From NCBI RefSeq assembly GCF_007830295.1, contig NZ_VLKC01000002.1, positions 1,026,940 to 1,090,939 of the forward strand: DNA of 64,000 nt, written 5' to 3'. The position numbers were made by a program, and so were the translations under genes. Position 1 is the stretch's first letter; every line of letters begins with the position of its first letter. The notes under the pieces are model-generated. The model saw nothing but the letters and a program-made list of their open reading frames with translations. It ran no database searches and had not been told where the DNA came from. This DNA is from Sporomusa sp. KB1. GTDB taxonomy: Bacteria; Bacillota; Negativicutes; Sporomusales; Sporomusaceae. Positions 56,102-64,000 of this stretch are shown here, piece by piece.

Positions 56102-56528
56102 TGCCTGTCACCTCTTCAGGTGCATAATCCCATATCAGGTTATCCTGCCGGCCGTCTATCACCTGGTACACAATGGTGAAAATCACATAGCGCTCTTGCT
56201 GTACCGCCTCATAAGTCACACTGACAACGCTGCTCCGTGGATCATCATTAATGGCTTCCCGGATGGTGGCCACAGCCTCCAAATACCAGGTATCCGTCAT
56301 TAAATCGGACAGGATATCCCAAATACCGCAGCCATATTTCGGGTGTGCCCATAGCTCTCCCTTGCGGGTATTTAGACGCTTGGTGAGCGCTTGGCGCACC
56401 GTGCTTACATCATCAATACGCGCAACATCACCGGTCTGCGATTGTTTAAGATCGCTGCTGCCGGTTGATGTTAATAAACTCAGACTGCCATCCAGTGCAA
56501 TATCTACACCCAGTTTCGAATTCGCCAA
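56094..56528 (-). CDS. Baseplate wedge protein, gp25/GPW-like (XkdS type)
   Basis: A 144-residue protein with the gp25 core: SDLKQSQTGDVARIDDVSTV, LTKRLNTRKGELWAHPKYGC and IREAINDDPRSSVVSV. It sits at the sheath-baseplate junction. The start is taken as TTG at 56528 (MANSKLGVDIAL), because GGGGGTGA lies just upstream and the PAAR stop is five bases before; a 28-codon extension into the PAAR gene is rejected. Confidence 0.88.
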   Translation of the reverse strand: MANSKLGVDIALDGSLSLLTSTGSSDLKQSQTGDVARIDDVSTVRQALTKRLNTRKGELWAHPKYGCGIWDILSDLMTDTWYLEAVATIREAINDDPRSSVVSVTYEAVQQERYVIFTIVYQVIDGRQDNLIWDYAPEEVTGSV

Positions 56529-56532
56529 ACTT

Positions 56533-56853
56533 TCACCCCCCAATAAAAACATTCGGCGAAGCGGACGTATGACTGCCGGGCTGTCCGCAGATCTGACAGG
56601 TAGTCGCGTCACCGATCCGGGTAGCAGGGTGACCGTTGATCATTACAGTAGCGGACCCGGCGACACTTTCAAAAATCCCGCCATGCGGACAATTGGTCGG
56701 TCCGCTATCGCCTTTTCGGTGCAGCGGCAGGCCATTTACAAATACATTTGGGCTGGCTTCCTGATTGGTACCGGACCGCCCATGCGGACAACAAGGCAAA
56801 CCGGGATTGCAAATACCGGTCGTGCCGTCCCCGCGCCGTGTAACTGCTGGCAT
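56533..56853 (-). CDS. PAAR-domain spike tip protein
   Basis: A 106-residue protein with the PAAR pattern: MPAVTRRGDGTTG at the start, CCPHGRSGTNQEASPNVFVN, GHPATRIGDATTC, and paired ASPNVFVNGLPLHRKGD and ASPNVFIGG repeats. Cysteines and histidines suited to metal binding occur throughout. PAAR proteins cap the central spike of contractile injection machines. It is encoded right after the spike gene, as expected. There is no toxin extension. Confidence 0.88.
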   Translation of the reverse strand: MPAVTRRGDGTTGICNPGLPCCPHGRSGTNQEASPNVFVNGLPLHRKGDSGPTNCPHGGIFESVAGSATVMINGHPATRIGDATTCQICGQPGSHTSASPNVFIGG

Positions 56854-56862
56854 ACAATCACC

Positions 56863-57261
56863 TCAGTTAATATTTACTTTAACGCCATTAAGAGTTAAGA
56901 CCCCTTTGGCTTCGAGAAGCACATTGCCGGCCTGGTCAAAGCGGAGAACAGACCCCGACTCGTGCACCAGCGTCAGGTTATCACCTTCTGCCGGTGCCGG
57001 ATCGCACTCCTCGGAATAAAGGCGGCAGACAACAATCCCATTGTTTAAGTCCCCATTCGGAAAATCAACCAGCACTTCATTGCCGACATGCGGTCTAGCC
57101 CATAGTCCCCATCCGGCCCCAACATACTGACTGCCCACCCGGATAAAATCCGTCTCAATACCAAGCAGCGGCAAAAATACTTTTACCCGATAGTTTTCAT
57201 TCACACTAGTAACAATGCCGCACTGTGGGAAAACATCCTGACGCGGCTGCTTTCGGTTCAT
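56863..57261 (-). CDS. Baseplate spike protein, gpV/OB-fold type
   Basis: A 132-residue protein. The N-terminal 80 residues form an OB-fold typical of Phage_base_V proteins (GIVTSVNENYRVKVFLPLLG, ARPHVGNEVLVDFPNGD), followed by a short beta-helix-like tail (GSVLRFDQAGNVLLEAKGVL). It makes the trimeric needle under the tail tube; the PAAR protein next to it would be its tip. Confidence 0.87.
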   Translation of the reverse strand: MNRKQPRQDVFPQCGIVTSVNENYRVKVFLPLLGIETDFIRVGSQYVGAGWGLWARPHVGNEVLVDFPNGDLNNGIVVCRLYSEECDPAPAEGDNLTLVHESGSVLRFDQAGNVLLEAKGVLTLNGVKVNIN

Positions 57262-57271
57262 AGCTTTCCTC

Positions 57272-58351
57272 CTACATCGTCCGTTCCTGGTAGTTGTATA
57301 AATCCTTCCGGTATTGTGCAGCGCTGTCCGGGCGCTGCGAGGTTAAAGCAGCTTCTGTGAAAAATCCGCTCGATTTTGATAAACTATGTCGGACTCTTTC
57401 AATGTAATAGCTTGTATCGAAGCGGCCACAACCTTTCACTGACACCATCTTCTCCGGCATCATAAGGGGAGAACCAGCAACCTTGACCGGCTCAGCCGTA
57501 ACTACCACCCGTGACCATTCTTTCAGACGTTTTTCGGCAATTTGGTCGGCCAATTCTTTGGTCTTGGCCTTCGGATCATAAATAACCCGTTTTTTCTCTC
57601 CATATTTGTCTATAAGCTCCTGGTTTTTGGCCTCACCTTCAACCAGACCTTTCTTTTTTCCCAGCCAGTGCCGGACAACTACGTAGTTAATGACACCAAC
57701 CAGTGAATCATCCAGTTGTATCGCCAAAGCGTTGGACTTGGCTTGCTGTCGGTAATTAATTTCAGCAATAATCGTATCATCAAGCTCGCTGCGCGGCCCA
57801 AAATATAACGTCTTATTACGCTTGACATAACAGACGAAACCCTCACGGTCAGCCAGTTCCTGCAATATTTCCCATTCCTTACGGTCTTTGTACATATCCT
57901 TTTCGATTATAATTTCAGTTGGCGTTACCTGTGGAGTTAAGCCATGTTTTTCGGCCAGCATAGTGGCAATCTGTGCTGCCGTTCGTTCAGCAAAGGCAAC
58001 GGAGAACTCGGTATCAATGAGCCTGGCCGAATAGTCCCGGCCTACCAGTTGCACCGTCATCTGCTCACCAAAATAAGGCCGTACCCCGTCAATTTTGCCG
58101 GTAAAAACATGGGTAAGTTGATCCTTGGTCCAATGATACGGATCAGCCACCGAACCCAGCCAAAAAGAAATCTCCTGCTCTTTCCGCAAGTAATCGGAAA
58201 GCAGGAGATCATTCCTTAAGGTACAGTCAAAGGTATCGGCTGCCACATAGAGCGATAGTTCCAGATTTAAATTGAGGATATCCGACCATTTAACGGCCAA
58301 TGGTTCATTCGTATCCGGGTCAATCACTTCAATCCAACAGCGATGACTCAC
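57272..58351 (-). CDS. Baseplate hub protein, late-control-D/XkdQ type
   Basis: A 359-residue protein. KWSDILNLNLELSLYVAADT, VFTGKIDGVRPYFGEQMTVQ and EWEILQELADREGFVCYVKR are characteristic of gpD/XkdQ hub proteins, which join the tail tube to the spike. The C-terminal part has VKGCGRFDTSYYIERVRHSL. It is spaced four bases from the LysM gene. Confidence 0.88.
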   Translation of the reverse strand: MSHRCWIEVIDPDTNEPLAVKWSDILNLNLELSLYVAADTFDCTLRNDLLLSDYLRKEQEISFWLGSVADPYHWTKDQLTHVFTGKIDGVRPYFGEQMTVQLVGRDYSARLIDTEFSVAFAERTAAQIATMLAEKHGLTPQVTPTEIIIEKDMYKDRKEWEILQELADREGFVCYVKRNKTLYFGPRSELDDTIIAEINYRQQAKSNALAIQLDDSLVGVINYVVVRHWLGKKKGLVEGEAKNQELIDKYGEKKRVIYDPKAKTKELADQIAEKRLKEWSRVVVTAEPVKVAGSPLMMPEKMVSVKGCGRFDTSYYIERVRHSLSKSSGFFTEAALTSQRPDSAAQYRKDLYNYQERTM

Positions 58352-58355
58352 GCTA

Positions 58356-59417
58356 TCACCTCTCGTTAACTTTCAAATAGTCCGACGATGCTGCCGGCAG
58401 CTGCGCCATTTGTTCATCAAGCAACGTCTGCAGTTCGGCTAGGTTAGTTGTATCCGGCACCCGGATTGTCTTAGTACCTGCCGGAATAATACTGCTCGGC
58501 AGACGGTTGATCTGAGCCAGTATAATCCACTGGTGCGGGCTTCCCAGTACATCGGTAGCAATAGAACGCAGCGTGTCACCCGGTAAAACTGTCCGCAAGG
58601 CAAGCTGCTGAATCAATTCTTCGGTGCGTGGACTTAGGCTCTGTTGCTGAGCCAAGGCCACCAGCTCCTGGGCTAATGGAATTGTAGTTTGTACCTTTTG
58701 CAAGGCTTGTTTCAGTTCCTGCCGGTTGGCCGGCGTCGATACCCTGCCCACCGAATTATTGACAGTTGCCGTCGTTTTATCAAAGGCATATTTAACATCT
58801 TTAATCTGCTGTTTCATATTGGCTATTGGGCTTTTGACCGCTTTCATCACGCTCAGATAGTTTTTTCGGGCAGTATACAGGCTTTCCTGTACACTTTGCG
58901 CCGCTTTTGATACGTTATTGACAACTTTCATGGCCTTGTTAATATCGTCTTTGAGCTTTTCCAAACCGGTCTTGGCTTTGGTGATTTTATTGGTTTTGGC
59001 TTTTTGCTGCGGGTCTTTTTTGTCATAGTCCGACTCTAGCCGTACCAGTTCAATGTCATAGCGAACCTTATCGGCTCGATAATACTGGTAGGAATAGCTT
59101 TTGATCAGCACCCGGCAGGAGATGTCTTCAAACAGAAAGAGGAAGCCGCTTTTTTCATCACCGGTGTCGATATTTTTTACGCTGTCATAGTACTCCTGCA
59201 GCGCCTGCGCCTGCTCATAGGCAATTTTTCCATTAGTATCGGTGCCGTAGAAGATACCATTCCAGCGGACGGTGCGTTCCTCCCGGCCCATGTCCTGATA
59301 CCGTGGCCGGTCACCGGGAACATCATATTTCACCTGTACCCGTAGGCCGGTGAAGTCAATTTTGCGCTCCGGGGGAATGGTGATTTTAATATCACCTAAA
59401 ACAATTTCCATTGCCAT
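58356..59417 (-). CDS. LysM-containing tail protein (XkdP type)
   Basis: A 353-residue protein. Residues 1-125 are a beta-rich domain of the DUF-type shared with other baseplate connectors (ITIPPERKIDFTGLRVQVKY). A helical, lysine-rich middle follows, and the C-terminal LysM motif reads RTVLPGDTLRSIATDVLGSP and WIILAQINRLPS. LysM proteins in this position help seat the tape measure and hub. The ATG at 59417 overlaps the tape-measure stop (TGATG), so translation is coupled. Confidence 0.85.
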   Translation of the reverse strand: MAMEIVLGDIKITIPPERKIDFTGLRVQVKYDVPGDRPRYQDMGREERTVRWNGIFYGTDTNGKIAYEQAQALQEYYDSVKNIDTGDEKSGFLFLFEDISCRVLIKSYSYQYYRADKVRYDIELVRLESDYDKKDPQQKAKTNKITKAKTGLEKLKDDINKAMKVVNNVSKAAQSVQESLYTARKNYLSVMKAVKSPIANMKQQIKDVKYAFDKTTATVNNSVGRVSTPANRQELKQALQKVQTTIPLAQELVALAQQQSLSPRTEELIQQLALRTVLPGDTLRSIATDVLGSPHQWIILAQINRLPSSIIPAGTKTIRVPDTTNLAELQTLLDEQMAQLPAASSDYLKVNER

Positions 59418-61477
59418 CACCAACTAAATTTAGGATTATAGTCATCACCTTTATATTTACCCGGCAAATCCAGATCGGCAACAAAACGGTTGGCATCATT
59501 CGTAGTCGGCACGTTGACACTAACATTGTTTGTCACATTATTAGTATTACTGCGATTGCCGCCGCCAACGAAAGGAGTATTGCCTCCTCCGGGCCAGTCA
59601 GGGTTTAAGTCCACGCCCCGGATCGACCCGTTAAAGGCAAGGCGCTGCGATAACCCCAGGGCTTCCCGGACCCGGTCAATAAACCCACCAGCCCGTTCCA
59701 TCGCGGAACTGATCCAGCCGGTAATATTGTTCCATGTCCGTCTTCCCCAGTCACCGACTGCATTCCATACGTTGATGCATTTATCGCGGAAGCCCATAAA
59801 GTTGGTATTCCAGGCCCAAATCGCGGCCGCAATAATAGCCGTTACCCCGAGGATGATCCAGCCTACCGGTCCCATGGCAATTAGCCAGCCGGCACCGATA
59901 CGTCCAGCCGCCACTATCCACTGAACGACAAACCGGCTGACCCAGCCGCTGATCTTGCCCAGCCAAGGAAAAGCCCATTGGGCACCTTTCCAAAGCGATT
60001 CAAAGACTCCTCCGCCCATCGACCGGAAGTAAGAAAAAGCATCCCGCAACCCGACAAGCCGAATGACCAGCCTGCCGATCCAGCCCGCGACTCCCATAAC
60101 ATCACCGGCGAAACCGAGTGTAAATGCTCTTAAAAGTAAAAACACCATGGAACCCATTTTCAACATTCCCAGTGTGGTAAGTATCCACATGATACCTTTT
60201 ACCACCGCCGGATTGGCTTCCGACCAGGCGCGTGTTTTATTGATCGCTTCGGTAACTCCATCTAGGCGCTCTGAAACAAAACTTCCAATAGGATTACCGG
60301 ATTCAGCAGAGAAGTTCGAAAGGCTGCCCATCATGTTTTCGAATCTTCCCCATAAATTACTACTCTGTGTCGCAATTCGATCTCTAAGAGGCATAGCCTT
60401 TGCTATGTTTTCCCCAACATCTTCCCAACTTCCCTTACCACCTTGCATGATCGCCATAGCCGCACGCCCACCTTGTTCACCAAAAATCTTATGGAGATAT
60501 TTTAATTGATCATCCGGTCGCAAGTCCTTCAGTGACACTCGCATAATGTCAATGACTTCCTGCATTTTTTTGATTTTTCCGGTCGTGGCATCAAAAAAGA
60601 CACTTCGGCCAGATTCAGTTAACCAGCCCAGACTCTCCATATATAAGCGCTGTTGTTTAGTCTGCGGAATTAGTCGCTGCAGCATGTCGGCATAGTTTGT
60701 ACCTGCCGTACTGCCGTCCAGCCCGCGATTATTTAGTACGGCTAACGCCTGGGCCGTTTCAGTAACAGATTGACCCAGCTGCGCTGCCGCTCCAGCAGAA
60801 TATTTAAAACCCTCCTGCAAGGAACTGATACTGGCGGTAGAAGCCCCATCGACTCTATTAATCATGTCCGCGACATCCTTCATTTGCTGACCCGTCAACT
60901 GATAAGCGTTTGAAACTTTCACCATCGCTTCAGCCGATTGTTCAATAGGCACTTTACCAGCCTGCGCCAAATAGATTGCAGCCTCACTAAGGCCAGTATA
61001 TGTGTCTTTTAGACTTGCACCGCCTTTAATTAGTGTAGTCATGCCGTCATAGGATTCCCGTGTAGTAAAACGGGTTAAATCCCCTAAACGTTTTGCCTCA
61101 ACTGACGCCTTTTGCAAATCTTCCTGCATTTGAAGTATTGGAATACTCGAATCATAGGCTGCAATTTTTAAATCAGTAAAACTATCTTCCACCTTGGCAA
61201 AATCGGTAACTGTCTTGATCACAGGAGCAAGAAGGGCCGCTCCTTCAGCCCCTTGTTCCATTGCCGCAGAACGAGCATTTTGCGCCTGATTGCGATACTG
61301 CTTGGCAGTTTCCTCAATCCGTTTAACACGAATGGTTACATCAATTTCCTGATTCAAGGTACCCAATTGTTGCTTAAAGCTTTGCACCTGACGCATGGCG
61401 CTTTGTACTCCCGGCCCCATACAGTTGACGGCCTCTAACATCATAGCTACCGTAAAGGAAACATTCACCGATTTCAC
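59417..61477 (-). CDS. Tail tape measure protein
   Basis: A 686-residue protein. The N-terminal 400 residues hold the TP901-type phage tail tape-measure domain (TRFTTRESYDGMTTLIKGGA, LAVLNNRGLDGSTAGTNYAD, HKIFGEQGGRAAMAIMQGGK). Then comes a region of hydrophobic helices (VVKGIMWILTTLGMLKMGSM, WLIAMGPVGWIILGVTAIIA) that can cross the host membrane during DNA entry. Its length sets the tail length. The GTG start overlaps the stop of the frameshifted chaperone product (GTGA). Confidence 0.92.
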   Translation of the reverse strand: MKSVNVSFTVAMMLEAVNCMGPGVQSAMRQVQSFKQQLGTLNQEIDVTIRVKRIEETAKQYRNQAQNARSAAMEQGAEGAALLAPVIKTVTDFAKVEDSFTDLKIAAYDSSIPILQMQEDLQKASVEAKRLGDLTRFTTRESYDGMTTLIKGGASLKDTYTGLSEAAIYLAQAGKVPIEQSAEAMVKVSNAYQLTGQQMKDVADMINRVDGASTASISSLQEGFKYSAGAAAQLGQSVTETAQALAVLNNRGLDGSTAGTNYADMLQRLIPQTKQQRLYMESLGWLTESGRSVFFDATTGKIKKMQEVIDIMRVSLKDLRPDDQLKYLHKIFGEQGGRAAMAIMQGGKGSWEDVGENIAKAMPLRDRIATQSSNLWGRFENMMGSLSNFSAESGNPIGSFVSERLDGVTEAINKTRAWSEANPAVVKGIMWILTTLGMLKMGSMVFLLLRAFTLGFAGDVMGVAGWIGRLVIRLVGLRDAFSYFRSMGGGVFESLWKGAQWAFPWLGKISGWVSRFVVQWIVAAGRIGAGWLIAMGPVGWIILGVTAIIAAAIWAWNTNFMGFRDKCINVWNAVGDWGRRTWNNITGWISSAMERAGGFIDRVREALGLSQRLAFNGSIRGVDLNPDWPGGGNTPFVGGGNRSNTNNVTNNVSVNVPTTNDANRFVADLDLPGKYKGDDYNPKFSW

Positions 61478-61970
61478 CCACCCGCATTATTTTCTTGATC
61501 TTCTCTTTCTTTATCGCACGCCCATTCCAGCGTCATAAATAATGCTTCCCGTTCGATGTCACTGAAACTTAGCCACTCACGGTAGCTGCAGGCATGGCCG
61601 TACTTTGCAACTTGGATGAATCGGTAGAGGTCAGTTTGCTCAACAAAAAACTTGCTGCTTCCTTCACCTTGTTTTTCCGTTCCTCCGTCATACCAAACAG
61701 TTCTTGTCGCACCGCCATATAATAGTCCAAATCACTACTCGACATATCTTCAAACATGCTCCGGTAATCGCCATTGACGGCCACGCCATTCTCTTCCACG
61801 ATGCACTTCACCGCCAGGATGCTGTCAATAAGCAGCGTGGCGGATGCCATATTGTCAATCGTCATCTTTTGCGCCTGAATCACATTAGCCCGGTCACGCC
61901 CCCGGCCTTCGCGAAAACTAATTGTTTTGCCGCTGGGTAATTCCAGCGGTCCAAATATTTGATTATCCAT
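61474..61970 (-). CDS. Tail assembly chaperone, -1 frameshift product (gpGT-like)
   Basis: The short form (133 residues, ending at 61569) begins MDNQIFGPLELPSGKTISFR and is the XkdN-type chaperone. At codons Phe-Leu the heptamer T TTT TTG allows a -1 shift into a frame that reads VEQTDLYRFIQVAKYGHACS and ends DKEREDQENNAGG at 61474, giving a 165-residue product. The extension's stop overlaps the tape-measure start (GTGA), which is independent support that this frame is translated. The two forms assist tube polymerisation around the tape measure, as for lambda gpG/gpGT. Confidence 0.85.
61644..61650 (-). promoter_or_regulatory. -1 ribosomal slippery site TTTTTTG
   Basis: On the minus strand T TTT TTG in the zero frame of the chaperone gene is a canonical X XXY YYZ heptamer. 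Slippage by one base enters the extension frame. Confidence 0.8.
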
Positions 61971-62031
61971 AACAGGAACACTCCTTTTAAAATAGAATTA
62001 ATAATTAGAATTATATGGAGGTGATTTCCAT

Positions 62032-62379
62032 TTGAAGAAATTTGTTATTTTATTGATTTTATCCTTATTTCTTTTGGGTTGCGGATCTTCCGAGCCAGCT
62101 AAGCCATCCGTACAGGTTGGCGGTAATGCTATAATCGCTGTTGATTCTTTTTCGGGAACAACTGAAGAAAATGAGACAGAACTGATCCGGTATGCAAATG
62201 CAAAAAATGAAGATGCAATTAGACGGATGTTAACTGATGGGCGAGCTTTCCTTGTCGATAAAGGAGATAAAGTTACAGTCATAGAACGTGGACCAATGAA
62301 AACCAAAATCGAAATGCTGTCAGGTCCATATAAAGGATCAAGAGGATATATTGCATCAGAACATGTAAAAGCGGAATGA
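62032..62379 (+). CDS. Lipoprotein with SH3-like domain, cargo gene in the tail operon
   Basis: A 115-residue predicted lipoprotein. The signal MKKFVILLILSLFLLGCGSS has a lipobox (LLGC) with the lipidated Cys near residue 17. A polar linker follows, and the C-terminal half (KGDKVTVIERGPMKTKIEML, SGPYKGSRGYI) resembles a bacterial SH3-like fold. A TTG start is used with GGAGGTG upstream. It is the only plus-strand gene among the tail genes and has its own terminator, the layout of a prophage moron expressed during lysogeny. The function is unknown; superinfection exclusion is one possibility. Confidence 0.8.
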   Translation: MKKFVILLILSLFLLGCGSSEPAKPSVQVGGNAIIAVDSFSGTTEENETELIRYANAKNEDAIRRMLTDGRAFLVDKGDKVTVIERGPMKTKIEMLSGPYKGSRGYIASEHVKAE

Positions 62380-62408
62380 GACAGGTCAAAAACCTGCCTC
62401 ATTTTTTT
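62378..62408 (+). terminator. Terminator of the lipoprotein gene
   Basis: GAGACAGGT and ACCTGCCTC pair around CAAAA and are followed by ATTTTTTT on the plus strand. Confidence 0.88.
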
Positions 62409-62886
62409 ATGCTTCCGAGATTCCTTCAGCCTTGAAATTCATATCTTTCTCCACCACGCCCTTACCGGCCTTGATGGCAATATTCAGCTCATTGAACTTA
62501 CAATCCTCCAGCTTGATTCGGCCTAACAGACCTTTCGTCGGCGCATCTACCGTGGCCGTGATGGTAAACCGGAGACTGCTCAACGTGCTTTGTCCGCGCC
62601 GGATCGATGACTGCCCATAGAGCCGGCTGATAATATCCAGGCTCACCCAGCCACGCTTCAGCTTGCCGGTGATTTTTATATCACCGTCCAGCAGCATTGC
62701 TGTCCGACTGCCGGTTAACCAGTACTCCTCATCTTCGTCCTGGATTTTAAATTCCATTTCCTGATATTCACCAACGAATTCGGGGCCGTTCGGCCCCATA
62801 ACACTGATGGATATGTCAAAGCCCTGTACCGGCCTTTGATCGTTGAAACGCTGCAAGTCAAATTGATCAAACTTAAATTTTTCCAA
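62407..62886 (-). CDS. Tail tube protein (XkdM type)
   Basis: A 159-residue protein. FDISISVMGPNGPEFVGEYQ, KITGKLKRGWVSLDIISRLY and TKGLLGRIKLEDCKFNELNI are typical of the myophage tail tube fold, hexamers of which form the inner tube. It lies 14 bases after the sheath gene on the same strand. Confidence 0.85.
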   Translation of the reverse strand: MEKFKFDQFDLQRFNDQRPVQGFDISISVMGPNGPEFVGEYQEMEFKIQDEDEEYWLTGSRTAMLLDGDIKITGKLKRGWVSLDIISRLYGQSSIRRGQSTLSSLRFTITATVDAPTKGLLGRIKLEDCKFNELNIAIKAGKGVVEKDMNFKAEGISEA

Positions 62887-62900
62887 TGCCTATTCACCTC

Positions 62901-64000
62901 CTACGCAGTGGCGCTCGGCAGCTCGCGTTTGATTTTCATGATAATAAAATCAGCCGCATATAGCGGCTTCCAGCGGACGATGAACGTCAAAATCCGAGCA
63001 ATAATGTTTTCATCGGGATTGGTCTGGCTGTTGCAAAGCGTCGGTAAATATCCCTTGATAAACCCAAGCTTCTGCTGGGTGCGCAGGTAAGCATCAGCCT
63101 GAGTGGCAATTGCATCCCATAGAGGCGTGTCATGATCTTCTGATATGGCCCACTGCATGGAATTGTATAATTCCATTTCCATCTTATCCTGCTGACGCCG
63201 GATATTCGTTTGATTCCAGGCCGTATCCGAGGATAGAGTCACACCGTTTCTTACCCTGAAACCCCGGTTCGGCACTAGGGTTATAGGGCTTATCCTGGCC
63301 AGTGTAAGCACTTTGACTTCCGCATACTTAAAATCATTCTCTAATTTTCTGATACCTAAAATCTGTTTATTAGATGGGGACTTGCACGGGTTTAATGCAG
63401 CCAGGCGGCCGGCATAGTAGCCATCTGGCGCGACAAATATATCGTCATCCGTCTCATCGGCCGGTGTCACCCATGGATAGGTAAATATCCCCCGACCGTC
63501 AGCAGTATCCAGCGTTTGCGTCTGTACACAAACCGCATCCACGCCAAATCCAGGCGGAGAATTCAGAATTGGAATTCTCAGACCTTCCTCAATATCGCAG
63601 TTTTCTGCCCAGGCAATGAGTGCCTGGTGTATCGACGAACTATATTGCTGCGCGCAGAGCGCCAGGCCGCACTGCACCGGCTCCAGCGCTTTCAAGCCGG
63701 TACGCTTGCCGCTCTCCGTGATTGTACCAATATAGTCTTCGTCTGTGACCGCTGCGCCGTCATTGCCGCCTGTCAGAGGAACGTCGGCTATAACCTTGGG
63801 AAGCTTGGTTGCCCCGGTCGCCTTTGTCAACGTTACTACATTCTTGCTCAGCGGCAAACGGTCCAGACTTACCGACTTAAATGTATCGGTATTTTCTCCA
63901 TCGGTTACGATGATATCTACCTTAGTCCCGTTGGCAACCACTGTAGCTTTCAGGTCATCTCCCCAAACGCCGACACTGATTGCCGTAATAACAATGCTAT
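62901..64000 (-). CDS. Tail sheath protein (cut by window edge)
   Basis: At least 366 residues; the N-terminus lies beyond base 64000. The part near the edge reads SVGVWGDDLKATVVANG, like the domain-I end of contractile sheaths. The C-terminal half has PLTGGNDGAAVTDEDYIGTI, DGYYAGRLAALNPCKSPSNK, VRNGVTLSSD and the conserved last segment (ENIIARILTFIVRWKPLYAA). It contracts to drive the tube. With the tube gene it shows that the element makes a contractile tail. Confidence 0.92.
   Translation of the reverse strand, partial: SIVITAISVGVWGDDLKATVVANGTKVDIIVTDGENTDTFKSVSLDRLPLSKNVVTLTKATGATKLPKVIADVPLTGGNDGAAVTDEDYIGTITESGKRTGLKALEPVQCGLALCAQQYSSSIHQALIAWAENCDIEEGLRIPILNSPPGFGVDAVCVQTQTLDTADGRGIFTYPWVTPADETDDDIFVAPDGYYAGRLAALNPCKSPSNKQILGIRKLENDFKYAEVKVLTLARISPITLVPNRGFRVRNGVTLSSDTAWNQTNIRRQQDKMEMELYNSMQWAISEDHDTPLWDAIATQADAYLRTQQKLGFIKGYLPTLCNSQTNPDENIIARILTFIVRWKPLYAADFIIMKIKRELPSATA

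Noticed and set aside
61998..62402. A 134-codon minus-strand frame opposite the lipoprotein gene
   Set aside because: It is the shadow of the lipoprotein, which has a clear signal peptide, ribosome site and terminator.

Overview
The window looks like the chromosome of an anaerobic or microaerotolerant Gram-negative-type Firmicute (Negativicutes, probably Sporomusaceae such as Sporomusa or Pelosinus). This is inferred from the mix of Firmicutes RNA regulators (a leucine T-box and a tandem glycine riboswitch), a selenocysteine formate dehydrogenase operon with its own prenyltransferase, a 2-hydroxycarboxylate symporter with a CitA/CitB-type sensor pair, many chemoreceptors and c-di-GMP proteins, and a PBSX-type contractile tail module. 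No rRNA, tRNA or CRISPR array was seen.

Layout. 0-2.7 kb: end of a zinc dehydrogenase, a secreted DUF4127 protein and an unrecognised small protein. 2.8-11 kb: a C4/C6-dicarboxylate block on the minus strand, comprising a GGDEF-EAL protein, sensor kinase, response regulator, 2HCT symporter and malic enzyme. 11.3-17 kb: amino-acid control. A T-box-led 2-isopropylmalate synthase carries an AraC DNA-binding domain at its C-terminus; azlCD lies divergent to a MocR-type regulator. 17-18.5 kb: purB. 18.7-24.8 kb: fdnGHI-fdhE-ubiA, a membrane formate dehydrogenase with an in-frame UGA (Sec). 25-27 kb: a CycA-like transporter under a tandem glycine riboswitch. 27-29 kb: an ABC exporter. 29.9-40 kb: a signalling island (CheW, two chemoreceptors, EAL-HDOD, GGDEF, V4R and PAS/PucR proteins). 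A 759-bp element lies between the two chemoreceptors: a small tyrosine recombinase gene bounded by perfect 33-bp inverted repeats. 40.5-49 kb: a BBE-type FAD oxidase, KatG, a small siroheme reductase, glycerol dehydrogenase, a Na+/H+ antiporter and a group II intron reverse-transcriptase relic.

49.6 kb to the end: part of a prophage or tailocin on the minus strand. Read right to left it runs sheath, tube, tail chaperone (with a -1 frameshift), tape measure, LysM protein, gpD-like hub, gpV-like spike, PAAR tip, gp25, gpJ, gpI, tail fibre, holin, amidase and a two-ended membrane protein, followed by a DNA methyltransferase broken by a UGA. A single plus-strand lipoprotein gene with its own terminator sits inside the tail operon. 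The capsid and DNA-packaging side, if present, lies beyond base 64000.

The strongest candidates for something undescribed are the LeuA-AraC fusion, the recombinase framed by inverted recombination-like sites between two chemoreceptors, the lipoprotein cargo gene inside the tail operon, and a possible spanin-like protein in the lysis cassette. All functional statements come from reading motifs; no database search was run.
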